Of a DNA stretch of 64,000 bases, positions 27,101 through 39,981 are shown one piece after another. The notes below the pieces were generated by a model. The model was not told the DNA's origin, searched no databases, and saw nothing but the letters and a program-made list of their open reading frames with translations. Location: assembly GCF_029227915.1 (NCBI RefSeq), contig NC_079876.1:31347828-31411827 (forward strand), given 5' to 3'. This DNA is from Hydractinia symbiolongicarpus (taxonomy: Eukaryota; Cnidaria; Hydrozoa; Anthoathecata; Hydractiniidae). Position numbers and translations under genes: made by a program. Within the stretch, counting starts at the first letter, position 1. The number at the start of each line of letters is the position of its first letter.

Positions 27101-30100
27101 GCGTACCCAGATATTTGTACGCCCAGAACTGTAGGGGGGTACAGAATAATTCAGGCATACATACCTGATTTTTTCTGTACCCCCTATGGCGTAGCCAGAT
27201 ATTTGCACGCCCAGAACTGTAGGGGGTACAGAATACTTCAGGCATTCATACCTGATTTTTTCTGTACCCCCAATCGCGTTGCCAGATATTGTACGCCTAG
27301 AACTGTAGGGAGGGTACAGAATAATTCAAGCATTAATACCTGATTTTTTCTGTACCCCCTATCGCATTGCCAGATATTTGCACGCCCAGAACTGTAGGGG
27401 GTACAGAATAATTCAGGCATTAATACCTGACTTTTTCTGTACCCCCTATGCCGTTACCAGATATTTGTACGCCCAGAATTGTAGGGGGGTACAGAATAAT
27501 TCAGGCATTCATACCTGATTTTTTCTGTATCCCTTATGGCGTTACCAGATGTTTGTACGCCCAGCACTGTAGGAGGTACAGAATAGTTCAAGCACTCATA
27601 CGTGATTTTTTTGTACCCCCTATGGCGTTGCCAGATGTTTGTACGACCAGCACTGTAGGGGTTACAGAATAATTCAGGCATTCATACGTGATTTCTTCCG
27701 TACCCACTTTGCCGTTGCCAGATACTTCTACGCCCAGAACTGTAAGAGGGTACAGAATAATTCAGGCATCCATACCTGATTTTTTCTGTACTCCCCATGG
27801 CGTACCCAGATATTTGTACGCCCAGAACTGTAGGGGGGTACAGAATAATTCAGGCATCCATACCTGATTTTTTCTGTACCCCCTATGACGTTGCCAGATA
27901 TTTGCACGCCCAGAACTGTAGGGGGTACAGAATAATTCTGACATTCATACCTGATTTTTTCTGTACCCCCTATGGCGTTGCCAGATATTGTACGCCTAGA
28001 ACTGTAGGGGGGTACAGAATAATTCAGGCATCCATACCTGATTTTTTCTGTACCCCCCATGGCGTACCCAGATATTTGTACGCCCAGAACTGTAGGGGGG
28101 TACAGAATAATTCAGGCATCCATACGTGATTTTTTCTGTACCCCCTATGGCGTTGCCAGATATTTGCACGCCCAGAACTGTAGGGGTACAGAATAATTCA
28201 GGCATACATACCTGATTTTTTCTGTACCCCCTATGGCGTTGCCAGATGTTGTACGCCTAGAACTGTAGGGGGGTACAGAATAATTCAGGCATTAATACCT
28301 GATTTTTTCTGTACCCTCTATGGCGTTGCCAGATATTTGCACGCCTAGAACTCTGGGGGGGTACAGAATAATTCAGGCATCCATACCTGATTTTTTCTGT
28401 ACCCTCTATGGCGTTGCCAGATATTTGCACACCCAGAACTGTAGGCGGGTACAGAATAATTCCGGCATTCATACCTGATGTTTCCTGTTCCCCGTATGGC
28501 GTTGCCAGATGTTTGTACGACCAGCGCTGTACGGGGTGCAGAATAATTCAGGCATTCATACGTGATTTATTCTGTACCCACTATGGCGTTGCCAGATATT
28601 TATACGCCCAGAACTGTAGGGCTACAGAATAATTCAGGCATCCATACCTGATTTTTTTGCTGCCACCTATGGCGTTCCGAGATATTTATACGCCCAGAAC
28701 TATAGGGCTACAGAGTAATTCAGGCATCCATACCTGATTTTTTCTGTACCCCCCATGGCGTACCCAGATATTTGTAAGCCCAGAACTGTAGGGGGATACA
28801 GAATAATTCAGGCATCCATACGTGATTTTTTCTGTACCCCCTATGGCATTGCCAGATATTTGCACGCCCAGAACTGTAGAGGGTACAGAATAATTCAGGC
28901 ATACATACCTGATTTTTTCTGTACTTCCTATGGCGTTGCCAGATATTGTACGCCTAGAACTGTAGGGGGGTACAGAATAATTCAGGCATTAATACCTGAT
29001 TTTTTCTGTACCCTCTATGGCGTTGCCAGATATTTGCACGCTTATAACTGTAGGGGGGTACAGAATAATTCTGGCATTCATACCTGATTTTTTCTGTACC
29101 CCCTGTGGCGTTGCCAGATAATGTACGCCTAGAACTGTAGGGGGGTACAGAATAATTCCGGCATCCATACCTGATTTTTTCTGTACCCCCTATGGCGTAC
29201 CCAGATATTTGTACGCCCAGAACTGAAGGGGGGTACAGAATAATTCAGGCATCCATACCTGATTTTTTCTGTACCCCCTTCGCCGTTGCCAGATACTTCT
29301 ACGCCTAGAACTGTAGGGGGGTACAGAATAATTCAGGCATTAATAACTGATTTTTTCTGTACCCCCTATGACGTTGCCAGACATTTATACGCCCAAAACT
29401 GTAGGGGGTACAAAATAATTCAGGCATCCATACCTGATTTTTTCTGTACCCTCTATGGCGTTGCCAGATATTTCCACGCCCAGAACTGTAGGGGGGTACA
29501 GAATAATTCAGGCATTCATACCTGATTTTTTCTGTACCCCCTGTGGCGTTGCCAGATATTGTCGCCTAGAACTGTAGGGGGGTACAGAATAATTAAGGCA
29601 TCCATACCTGATTTTTTCTGTACTTCCTATGGCGTTGCCAGATATTGTACGCCTAGAACTGTAGGGGGGTACAGAATAATTCAGGCATTAATACCTGATT
29701 TTTTCTGTACCCTCTATGGCGTACCCAGATATTTGTACGCCCAGAACTGAAGGGGGGTACAGAATAATTCAGGCATCCATACCTGATTTTTTCTGTACCC
29801 CCTTCGCCGTTGCCAGATACTTCTACGCCAAGAACTGTAAGGGTGTACAGAATAATTCAGGCATCCATACCTGATTTTTTCTGTAGCCCCCATGGCGTAC
29901 CCGGATATTTGTACGCCCAGAACTGTGGGGGGGGTACAGAATATTTCAGGCATCCATACCTGATTTTTTCTGTACCCCCTATGGCGTTGCCAGATATTTG
30001 CACGCCCAGAACTGTAGGGGGTACAGAATAATTCAGGCATTCATACCTGATTTTTTCTGTACCCCCTATGGCGTTCCCAGATATTGTACGCCTAGAACTG

Positions 30101-33100
30101 TAGGGGGGTACAGAATAATTCAGGCATTAATAACTGATTTTTTCTGTACCCCCTATGACGTTGCCAGACATTTATACGCCCAAAACTGTAGGGGGTACAA
30201 AATAATTCAGGCATCCATACCTGATTTTTTCTGTACCCTCTATGGCGTTGCCAGATATTTCCACGCCCAGAACTGTAGGGGGGTACAGAATAATTCAGGC
30301 ATTCATACCTGATTTTTTCTGTACCCCCTGTGGCGTTGCCAGATATTGTCGCCTAGAACTGTAGGGGGGTACAGAATAATTAAGGCATCCATACCTGATT
30401 TTTTCTGTACCCCCCATGGCGTACCCAGATATTTGTACGCCCAGAACTGTAGGGGGGTACAGAATAATTCAGGCATCCATACCTGATTTTTTCTGTACCT
30501 CCTATGGCGTTGCCAGATATTTGCACGCCCAGAACTGTAGGGGGTACAGAAAAATTCAGGCATACATACCTGATTTTTTCTGTACCCCCAATCGCGTTGC
30601 CAGATATTGTACGCCTAGAACTGTAGGGAGGGTACAGAATAATTCAAGCATTAATACCTGATTTTTTGTGTACCCCCTATCGCGTTGCCAGATATTTGCA
30701 CGCCCAGAACTGTAGGGGGTACAGAATAATTTAGGCATTCATACCTGATTTTTTCTGTACCCCCTATGGCGTTGCCGGATAGTGTACGCCTAGAACTGTA
30801 GGGGTGTACACAATAATTCAGGCATCCGTACGTGATTTTTTCTGTACCCCCTATGGCGTTGCCAGATATTTGCACGCCCAGAACTGTAGGGGATACAGAA
30901 TAATTCAGGCATACATACCTGATTTTTTCTGTACTCCCTATGGCGTTGCCAGATATTGTACGCCTAGAACTGTAGGGGGGTACAGAATAATTCAGGCATT
31001 AATACCTGATTTTTTCTGTACCCTCTATGGCGTTGCCAGATATTTGCACGCCCAGAACTGTAGGGGGGTACAGAATAATTCAGGCATTCATACCTGATTT
31101 TTTCTGTACCCCCTGTGGCGTTGGCAGATATTGTACGCCTAGAACTGTAGGGGGGTACAGAATAATTCCGGCATCCATACCTGATTTTTTCTGTACCCCC
31201 TATGGCGTTACCAGATATTTGTACGCCCAGAATTGTAGGGGGGTACAAAATAATTCAGGCATTCATACCTGATTTTTTCTGTACCCCCTATGGCGTTGCC
31301 AGATATTGTACGCCCAGAATTGTAGGGGGGTACAGAATAATTCCGGCATCCATACCTGATTTTTTCTGTACCCCCTATGGCGTTACCAGATATTTGTACG
31401 CCCAGAATTGTAGGGGGGTACAGAATAATTCAGGCATTCATACCTGATTTTTTCTGTACCCCCTATGGCGTTGCCAGATGTTTGTACGACCAGCACTGTA
31501 GGGGTTACAGAATAATTCAGGCATTCATACTTGATTTCTTCTGTACCCCCTTTGCCGTTGCCAGAAACTTCTATGCCCAGAACTGTAAGAGGGTACAGAA
31601 TAATTCAGGCATCCATACCTGATTTTTTCTGTACTCCCCATGGCGTACCCAGATATTTGTACGCCCAGAACTGTAGGGGGGTACAGAACAATTCAGGCAT
31701 CCATACCTGATTTTTTCTGTACCCCCTATGGCGTTGCCAGATATTTGCACGCCCAGAACTGTAGGGGGTACAGAATAATTCAGGCATTCATACCTGATTT
31801 TTTCTGTACCCCCTATGGCGTTGCCAGATATTGTACGCCCAGAACTGTAGGGGGGTACAGAATAATTCAGGCATCCATACCTGATTTTTTCTGTACCTCC
31901 TATGGCGTTGCCAGATATTTGCACGCCCAGAACTGTAGGGGTTACAGAATAATTCAGGCATACATACCTGATTTTTTCTGTACCCCCAATCGCGTTGCCA
32001 GATATTGTACGCCTAGAACTGTAGGGAGGGTACAGAATAATTCAAGCATTAATACCTGATTTTTTGTGTACCCCCTATCGCGTTGCCAGATATTTGCACG
32101 CCCAGAACTGTAGGGGGTACAGAATAATTCAGGCATTCATACCTGATTTTTTCTGTACCCCCTATGGCGTTGCCGGATAGTGTACGCCTAGAACTGTAGG
32201 GGTGTACAGAATAATTCAGGCATCCATACGTGATTTTTTCTGTACCCCCTATGGCGTTGCCAGATATTTGCACGCCCAGAACTGTAGGGGGTACAGAATA
32301 ATTCAGGCATACATACCTGATTTTTTCTGTACTCCCTATGGCGTTGCCAGATATTGTACGCCTAGAACTGTAGGGGGGTACAGAATAATTCAGGCATTAA
32401 TACCTGATTTTTTCTGTACCCTCTATGGCGTTGCCAGATATTTGCACGCCCAGAACTGTACGGGGGTACAGAATAATTCAGGCATTCATACCTGATTTTT
32501 TCTGTACCCCATGTGGCGTTGCCAGATTTTGTACGCCTAGAACTGTAAGGGGGTACAGAATAATTCCGGCATCCATACCTGATTTTTTCTGTACCCCCTA
32601 TGGCGTACCCAGATATTTGTACGCCCAGAACTAAAGGGGGGTACAGAATAATTCAGGCATCCATACCTGATTTTTTCTGTACCCCCTTCGCCGTTGCCAG
32701 ATACTTCTACGCCAAGAACTGCAAGGGTGTACAGAATAATTCAGGCATCCATACCTGATTTTTTCTGTAGCCCCCATGGCGTACCGGGATATTTGTACGC
32801 CCAGAATTGTGGGGGGGTACAGAATAATTCAGGCATTCATACCTGATTTTTTCTGTACCCCCTATGGCGTTCCCAGATATTGTACGCCTAGAACTGTAGG
32901 GGGGTACAGAATAATTCAGGCATTAATACCTGATTTTTTCTGTACCCCCTATGACGTTGCCAGACATTTATACGCCCAAAACTGTAGGGGGGTACAGAAT
33001 AATTCAGGCATCCATACCTGATTTTTTCTGTACCCTCTATGGCGTTGCCAGATATTTGCACGTCCAGAACTGTAGGGGGGGTACAGAATAATTCAGGCAT

Positions 33101-33900
33101 TCATACCTGATTTTTTCTGTACCCCCTGTGGCGTTGCCAGATATTGTCGCCTAGAACTGTAGGGGGGTACAGAATAATTCAGGCATCCATACCTGATTTT
33201 TTCTGTACCCCCCATGGCGTACCCAGATATTTGTACGCCCAGAACTGTAGGGGGTACAGAATAATTCAGGCATCCATACCTGATTTTTTCTGTACCTCCT
33301 ATGGCGTTGCCAGATATTTGCACGCCCAGAACTGTAGGGGGTACAGAATAATTCAGGCATACATACCTGATTTTTTCTGTACCCCCTATGGCGTAGCCAG
33401 ATATTTGCACGCCCAGAACTGTAGGGGGTACAGAATAATTCAGGCATTCATACCTGATTTTTTCTGTACCCCCAATCGCGTTGCCAGATATTGTACGCCT
33501 AGAACTGTAGGGAGGGTACAGAATAATTCAAGCATTAATACCTGATTTTTTCTGTACCCCCTATCGCATTGCCAGATATTTGCACGCCCAGAACTGTAGG
33601 GGGTACAGAATAATTCAGGCATTAATACCTGACTTTTTCTGTACCCCCTATGGCGTTACCAGATATTTGTACGCCCAGAATTGTAGGGGGGTACAGAATA
33701 ATTCAGGCATTCATACCTGATTTTTTCTGTATCCCTTATGGCGTTACCAGATGTTTGTACGCCCAGCACTGTAGGAGGTACAGAATAGTTCAAGCACTCA
33801 TACGTGATTTTTTTGTACCCCCTATGGCGTTGCCAGATGTTTGTACGACCAGCACTGTAGGGGTTACAGAATAATTCAGGCATTCATACGTGATTTCTTC
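24187..33900. repeat. Direct duplication inside the satellite, offset ~6,116-6,202 bp
   Basis: The block 24187-26984 recurs at 30303-33100 with a constant 6,116-bp offset (70 units). From 27238 the match continues at 33440 with an offset of 6,202 bp (71 units). The two blocks share unusual variants such as TTTTTTGTGTACC (24550, 30665), TAATAACTG and GTACGGGGGTACAG (26342, 32459). Sequence agreement is high, so this looks like the most recent large exchange in the array. Confidence 0.85.
25082..25431. repeat. 175-bp dimer higher-order repeat
   Basis: Two adjacent two-monomer units of 175 bp are almost identical. They are marked by GCGTTACCAGATATTTG and AGAATTGTAGG, which are rare elsewhere. 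The same dimer pair recurs at about 31198-31547 as part of the 6.1-kb duplication. Confidence 0.8.
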
Positions 33901-34199
33901 CGTACCCCCTTTGCCGTTGCCAGATACTTCTACGCCCAGAACTGTAAGAGGGTACAGAATAATTCAGGCATCCATACCTGATTTTTTCTGTACTCCCCAT
34001 GGCGTACCCAGATATTTGTACGCCCAGAACTGTAGGGGGGTACAGAATAATTCAGGCATCCATACCTGATTTTTTCTGTACCCCCTATGACGTTGCCAGA
34101 TATTTGCACGCCCAGAACTGTAGGGGGTACAGAATAATTCAGGCATTCATACCTGATTTTTTCTGTACCCCCTATGGCGTTGCCAGATATTGTACGCCT

Positions 34200-35480
34200 A
34201 GAACTGTAGGGGGGTACAGAATAATTCAGGCATCCATACCTGATTTTTTCTGTACCCCCCATGGCGTACCCAGATATTTGTACGCCCAGAACTGTAGGGG
34301 GGTACAGAATAATTCAGGCATCCATACGTGATTTTTTCTGTACCCCCTATGGCGTTGCCAGATATTTGCACGCCCAGAACTGTAGGGGGTACAGAATAAT
34401 TCAGGCATACATACCTGATTTTTTCTGTACCCCCTATGGCGTTGCCAGATGTTGTACGCCTAGAACTGTAGGGGGGTACAGAATAATTCAGGCATTAATA
34501 CCTGATTTTTTCTGTACCCTCTATGGCGTTGCCAGATATTTGCACGCCTAGAACTCTAGGGGGGTACAGAATAATTCAGGCATCCATACCTGATTTTTTC
34601 TGTACCCTCTATGGCGTTGCCAGATATTTGCACACCCAGAACTGTAGGCGGGTACAGAATAATTCCGGCATTCATACCTGATGTTTCCTGTTCCCCGTAT
34701 GGCGTTGCCAGATGTTTGTACGCCCAGAATTGTAGGGGGGTACAGAATAATTCAGGCATTCATACCTGATTTTTTCTGTATCCCTTATGGCGTTACCAGA
34801 TGTTTGTACGCCCAGCACTGTAGGAGGTACAGAATAGTTCAAGCACTCATACGTGATTTTTTTGTACCCCCTATGGCGTTGCCAGATGTTTGTACGACCA
34901 GCACTGTAGGGGGTACAGAATAATTCAGGCATCCATACCTGATTTTTTCTGTACCCCCTATGACGTTGCCAGATATTTGCACGCCCAGAACTGTAGGGGG
35001 TACAGAATAATTCAGGCATTCATACCTGATTTTTTCTGTACCCCCTATGGCGTTGCCAGATATTGTACGCCTAGAACTGTAGGGGGGTACAGAATAATTC
35101 AGGCATCCATACCTGATTTTTTCTGTACCCCCCATGGCGTACCCAGATATTTGTACGCCCAGAACTGTAGGGGGGTACAGAATAATTCAGGCATCCATAC
35201 GTGATTTTTTCTGTACCCCCTATGGCGTTGCCAGATATTTGCACGCCCAGAACTGTAGGGGGTACAGAATAATTCAGGCATACATACCTGATTTTTTCTG
35301 TACCCCCTATGGCGTTGCCAGATGTTGTACGCCTAGAACTGTAGGGGGGTACAGAATAATTCAGGCATTAATACCTGATTTTTTCTGTACCCTCTATGGC
35401 GTTGCCAGATATTTGCACGCCTAGAACTCTAGGGGGGTACAGAATAATTCAGGCATCCATACCTGATTTTTTCTGTACCC
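34200..35480. repeat. 873-bp (10-monomer) tandem duplication in the satellite
   Basis: The block around 34162-34607 recurs 873 bp later at 35035-35480 (34226-34408 matches 35099-35281). This is ten monomers. Ten-unit spacing is also seen near 2086/2959, so it may be a preferred exchange length. Confidence 0.8.
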
Positions 35481-35689
35481 TCTATGGCGTTGCCAGATAT
35501 TTGCACACCCAGAACTGTAGGCGGGTACAGAATAATTCCGGCATTCATACCTGATGTTTCCTGTTCCCCGTATGGCGTTGCCAGATGTTTGTACGACCAG
35601 CGCTGTACGGGGTGCAGAATAATTCAGGCATTCATACGTGATTTATTCTGTACCCACTATGGCGTTGCCAGATATTTATACGCCCAGAA

Positions 35690-38600
35690 CTGTAGGGCTA
35701 CAGAATAATTCAGGCATCCATACCTGATTTTTTTGCTGCCACCTATGGCGTTCCCAGATATTTATACGCCCAGAACTATAGGGCTACAGAGTAATTCAGG
35801 CATCCATACCTGATTTTTTCTGTACCCCCTATGGCGTTGCTAGACATTTGCACGCCCAGAACTGTAGGGTGGTACAGAATAATTCAGGCATTCATACCTG
35901 ATTTTTTCTCTACCCCTGTGGTGTTTCCAGATATTGTACGCCTTGAACTGTAGGAGGGTACAGAGTAATTCAGGCATCCATACCTGATTTTTTCTGTACC
36001 CCCTATGGCGTTGCCAGATATTGTACGCCTAGAACTGTAGGGGGGTACAGATTAATTCAGGCATCCATACCTGATTTTTGCTGTACCTCTATGGCGTTCC
36101 CAGATATTTATACGCCCAGAACTGTGGGTGCTACAGAATAATTCAGGCATCCATACCTGATTTTTTCTGTACCCCCTATGGCGTTCCCAGATACTTATAC
36201 GCCCAGAATTGTAGGGGTGGACAGAATAATTCAGGCATCCATACCTGATTTTTTCTGTACCCCCTGTGGCGTTCCCAGATATTTATACGCCCAGAACAGA
36301 AGGGGGTACAGAAAAAATCAGGCATCTATACTTGATTCTTTCTGTACCCCGCATGGCGTTGCCTGATGTTTGTACGCCCAGCTCTGTAGGGCGTACAGAA
36401 TAATTCAGGCATTCATACCTGATTTTTTTTGTACCCCCTATGGCGTTGCCAGATAGTGTACGCCTAGAATTGTAGGGGGTACAGAATAACTCAGGCATCC
36501 ATACCTGATTTTTTCTGTACCCCGTATGGCGTAGCCAGATATTTGCACGCCAAGAACTGTAGGGTGGTACAGAATAATTCGGGCATTCATATCTGATTTT
36601 TTCGGTACCACCTATAGCGTTGCCAGATATTGTACGCCTAGAACTACAAGGGGGTACATAATAATTCAGGCATCCATGCCTGATTTTTTCTGCACCCCCT
36701 ATGGCGTAGCCAGATATTTATACGCCTAGAGCTTTGGGTGGTACAGAATAATTCAGGCATCCATACCTAATTATTTCTGTACCCCCTATGGCGTTCCCAG
36801 ATACTTATACGCCCAGAACTGTAGGGGGGGGACAGAATAATTCAGGCATCCATACCTGATTTTTTCTGTACCACTTATGGCGTTTCCAGATATTTATACG
36901 CCAAGAACTGTAGGAGGTACAGAATAATTCAGGCATCCATACCTGATTTTTTCTATACCCCCTATGGCGTTGCCAAATATTTGCACGCCCAGAACTGTAG
37001 GGGGGGGGGGGTACAGAATAATTCATGCATCCATACCTGATTTTTTCTGTACCACTTATGGCGATACCAGATATTGTACGCCCAGAACTATAGGGAAGTA
37101 CAGAAAAATTCAGGCATCCATACTTGATTTTTTCTGTATCCCCTATGGCGTTGCCAGATATTTGCACGCCTAGAACTGTAGGGGGCACAGAATAATTCAG
37201 GCATTCATACCCGATTTTTTCTGTACCCCCTAATGCGTTGCCAGATATTGTACGCCTAGAACTCTAGGGGGGTACAGAATAATTCAGGCATCCATACCTG
37301 ACTTTTTCGCTGCCACCTATGGCGTTCCCAGATATTTATACGCCCAGAACTGTGGGTGGTACAGAATAATTCCGGCATTCATACCTGATGTTTCCTGTTC
37401 CCCGTATGGCGTTGCCAGATGTTTGTACGACCAGAACTGTAGGGCTACAGAATAATTCAAGCATCCATACCTGATTTTTTCTGTACCCCCTATGGCGTTG
37501 CTAGACATTTGCACGCCCAGAACTGTAAGGTGGTACAGAATAATTCAGGCATTCATACCTGATTTTTTCTCTACCCCTGTGGTGTTTCCAGATATTGTAC
37601 GCTAAGAACTATAAGGGGGTACAGAATAATTCAGGCATCCATACCTGATTTTTTCTGTACCCCCTATGGCGTTGCCAGATATTGTACGCCTAGAACTGTA
37701 GGGGGGTACAGAATAATTCAGGCATCCATACCTGATTTTTGCTGTACCCCCTATGGCGTTCCCAGATATTTATACGCCCAGAACTGTGGGTGGTACAGAA
37801 TAATTCCGGCATCCATACCTGATTTTTTCTGTACCCCCTATGGCGTTGCCAGATATTGTACGCCTAGAATTGTAGGGGGTACAGAATAACTCAGGCATCC
37901 ATACCTGATTTTTTCTGTACCCCCTATGGCGTTGCCAGATATTTGCACGCCCAGAACTGTAGGGTGGTACAGAATAATTCGGGCATTCATATCTGATTTT
38001 TTCAGTACCACCTGTAGCGTTGCCAGATATTGTACGCCTAGAACTACAAGGGGGTACATAATAATTCAGGCATCCATGCCTGATTTTTTCTGCACCCCTC
38101 TATGGCGTAGCCAGATATTTATACGCCCAGAGCTTTGGGTGGTACAGAATAATTCAGGCATCCATACCTGATTATTTCTGTACCCCCTATGGCGTTCCCA
38201 GATACTTATACGCCCAGAACTGTAGGGGGGGGGGACAGAATAATTCAGGCATCCATACCTGATTTTTTCTGTATCACTTATGGCGTTTCCAGATATTTGC
38301 ACGCCCAGAACTGTAGGGGGGTACAGAATAATTCAGGCATCCATACCTGATTTTTTCTGTACCCCCTATGGCGTTCCCAGATACTTATACGCCAAGAACT
38401 GTAGGGGGTACAGAATAATTCAGGCATCCATACCTGATTTTCTCTATACCCCCTATGGCGTTGCCAGATATTTGCACGCCCAGAACTGTAGGGGGGGTAC
38501 AGAATAATTCATGCATCCATACCTGATTTTTTCTGTACCACTTATGGCGATACCAGATATTGTACGCCCAGAACTGTAGGGGGGTCCAGAATAATTCAGG

Positions 38601-38814
38601 CTTCCATACCTGATTCTTTCTGTACCCCCTATGGTGTTGCGAGATACTTGCACGCCTAGAACTGTAGGGGGGTACAGAATAATTCAGGCATTCATACCTG
38701 ATTTTTCTGTACCCCCTATGGCGTTGCCAGATATTCTACGCCTTTAACTGTAGGGGGGTACAGAATAATTCAGGCATCCGTACCTGATTTTTTCTGTACC
38801 CCCTATGGCGTTCC
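35690..38814. repeat. Diverged right edge of the satellite array
   Basis: The last 3 kb still has the 87-bp period but many more substitutions and small indels. Examples are GGTGTTTCCAGATATTG, GGGCTACAGAGTAATTC, GGGGGGGGGACAGAA and GCTGCCACCTATGGCG. Two diverged blocks near 35.8-36.1 kb and 37.5-37.8 kb resemble each other. Homology stops at TTCCC (38811-38815). Decay towards the edge is the usual pattern when unequal exchange keeps only the interior uniform. Confidence 0.85.
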
Positions 38815-38971
38815 CTGCAAACCAGACGCGCTTCGCAACTTCGATCGATTTTGATACGCTGGTGTTTTCTATTTTCTGAAAATAATACGCATGCACATTA
38901 ACGACTTGCCTTCCAGAACATGCTAACGATGTTATAGCTCCCAATCCCCTCTTTTCACCAAATGTGAACGA
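38815..38971 (-). pseudogene. Exon-like fragment truncated by the satellite boundary
   Basis: On the minus strand a CTTAG acceptor at 38972-38973 opens a frame of about 52 codons. It begins SFTFGEKRGLGAITSL, includes CSGRQVVNVHAYYF and ends with IEVAKRVWFAG. The composition looks like real protein, unlike the AT-rich surroundings. The frame runs without a stop straight into the satellite at about 38,815, so the 3' part appears cut off by the array. No family is recognised with confidence; part of a transposase is one possibility. It could also be a downstream piece of the same minus-strand element as 39,658-50,756, although that gene model already ends with a stop at 39,658. Confidence 0.4.
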
Positions 38972-39079
38972 CTAAGGCGAAGTGCACAGTCTATGAGTAG
39001 GCTAGAGTGTGCTGTGATATTTGATAGTCGTTTTTTTCATGGTGATCAACATAATACTTCTGGTCGCATTTCCAACCTC

Positions 39080-39240
39080 GTTTCTAGAGCTTCTTCTTCT
39101 TCTTTTTGACCTACTGGGGACGGTTCAGGTTCCGTCCCGATGTTAAGACCTAACAAGGCCAGGGGGGACGATTATGGCCGCGTTTTTTTATCCATATCCA
39201 GCCGTCATTCTTAAAATTACTCTTGATTTGATCCATTTTA
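39080..39240 (-). mobile_element. Possible 3' tail of a non-LTR retrotransposon
   Basis: Read on the minus strand, an open frame of 28 codons (39236 down to a TAG at 39150-39152) encodes GWIWIKKRGHNRPPWPC just before the stop. It is followed by a GC-richer stretch with CGGGACGGAACCTGAACCG and then a (GAA)n microsatellite at about 39088-39104. A short conserved C-terminus plus a simple-repeat tail is typical of truncated LINE copies. The WIWIKK...PPWP pattern could also be read as a degenerate PWWP-like motif. Nothing else is evident between 38972 and 39657. Confidence 0.35.
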
Positions 39241-39657
39241 TCGTACGTACGTTCATAAAATAATGTTCACCCTAAATGCAAAACAGTATTTATGTATCAT
39301 GAATGCTTTATATGCATTACATAATGAATTTTATATTATATGGCGCACGATCTTGACGCAGCGAATTGCGTACGTATGACCATTAGATTTCTCCTGCAAC
39401 GCAGATGTTAAAGACGCTGTCTTCTTCTTGTTCTTATTTATTCTTTTTGTGCGAAAAATATAAAAACACACATTTGATATGGCTATTCAAACGTTTGAAG
39501 TTAAGTGATTGTATCTTACAATAAAATATGAAGAAAAGGAACACCATTAGATCAACAGGAAAGTCTGACACATACACATATTCCGCTGTATTTTAAAGAA
39601 CATTTTCGTCATAAAACAGTCATAAAATACAATCTCTATAAAAAAAACTTGATAATG

Positions 39658-39981
39658 CTAAAAATTCTTGTTTTTCCTTAAATCCACCCCGTTTTGTTTA
39701 AATATATCTAGGTTTTCTTTTGAGATGAAGACGTTCATCGGATTTAATATATTATGTGCTTCAAATCCTCTGCCCAAACACTTTTGATCTATGTGGTAGT
39801 GCACATTTGTTTTCTTTCGTTTCCCGTGTGGTGCCTTTTCTCCTCTTAATAATCTCAATTCTGTTGTCATGACACACACATCTGTGCCTGTGAAATCTCC
39901 GCCACACCCGGCACATTTCCTCATGTAATTGTTTTTCCTTTTTATAACGAAGCAGCCCTCATCAACTTCATTTACGTTCTT
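39658..39981 (-). CDS. C-terminal exon with Cys/His zinc-binding motif, Ulp1-PHD protein
   Basis: This is the last exon of the protease/PHD reading frame: 108 codons including the TAG at 39658-39660. The acceptor (TTTAG) is at 39982-39983, and the phase-0 start joins exactly to the phase-0 donor at 40885. Visible motifs are MRKCAGCGGDF about 17 residues in and HYHIDQKCL further on, giving a CxxC...HxH...C arrangement that probably binds zinc. A lysine/arginine-rich stretch, GKRKK, lies between them. Similar short Cys/His tails end proteins of several cnidarian transposons (recalled, not searched). The ATG inside this exon need not be a start. The intron before it (39982-40884) is AT-rich with no other signal seen. 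Confidence 0.6.
   Translation of the reverse strand, partial: KNVNEVDEGCFVIKRKNNYMRKCAGCGGDFTGTDVCVMTTELRLLRGEKAPHGKRKKTNVHYHIDQKCLGRGFEAHNILNPMNVFISKENLDIFKQNGVDLRKNKNF

Larger units (their letters stand above)
1..38814. repeat. Satellite DNA array, ~87-bp palindromic monomer, ~445 copies
   Basis: The same unit of about 87-88 bp repeats head to tail without interruption from the first base to about 38,814. The order of motifs in each unit is: CGCCCAGAACTG, then TAGGGGGGTACAGAA, then TAATTCAGGCAT, a short variable CCAT/TCAT/TAAT, then ACCTGATTTT, then TTCTGTACCCCCTA, then TGGCGTTGCCAGATATTTG. The left end lies outside the window. Three main variants are seen: A (ends TTTGCACGCCCAG), B (ends ATTGTACGCCTAG, one base shorter) and C (GCGTACCCAGATATTTGTACG). 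Each unit holds an inverted repeat, so it can fold into a hairpin. The many 60-190 codon open frames on both strands arise because 87 is a multiple of three. Nothing supports translation. A centromeric or heterochromatic role is possible but is inference. Confidence 0.98.

Noticed and set aside
1-38814. CRISPR-like array (palindromic repeats at regular spacing)
   Set aside because: The whole 87-bp unit is repeated, with no unique spacers, and the window is eukaryotic with spliced genes. It is satellite DNA.
1-38814. CENP-B box in the satellite
   Set aside because: I found no match to the TTCG....A..CGGG pattern in the common monomer variants.
39080-39240. PWWP domain host gene
   Set aside because: Only one motif-like stretch followed at once by a stop and a (GAA)n tail; a LINE 3' end is simpler.
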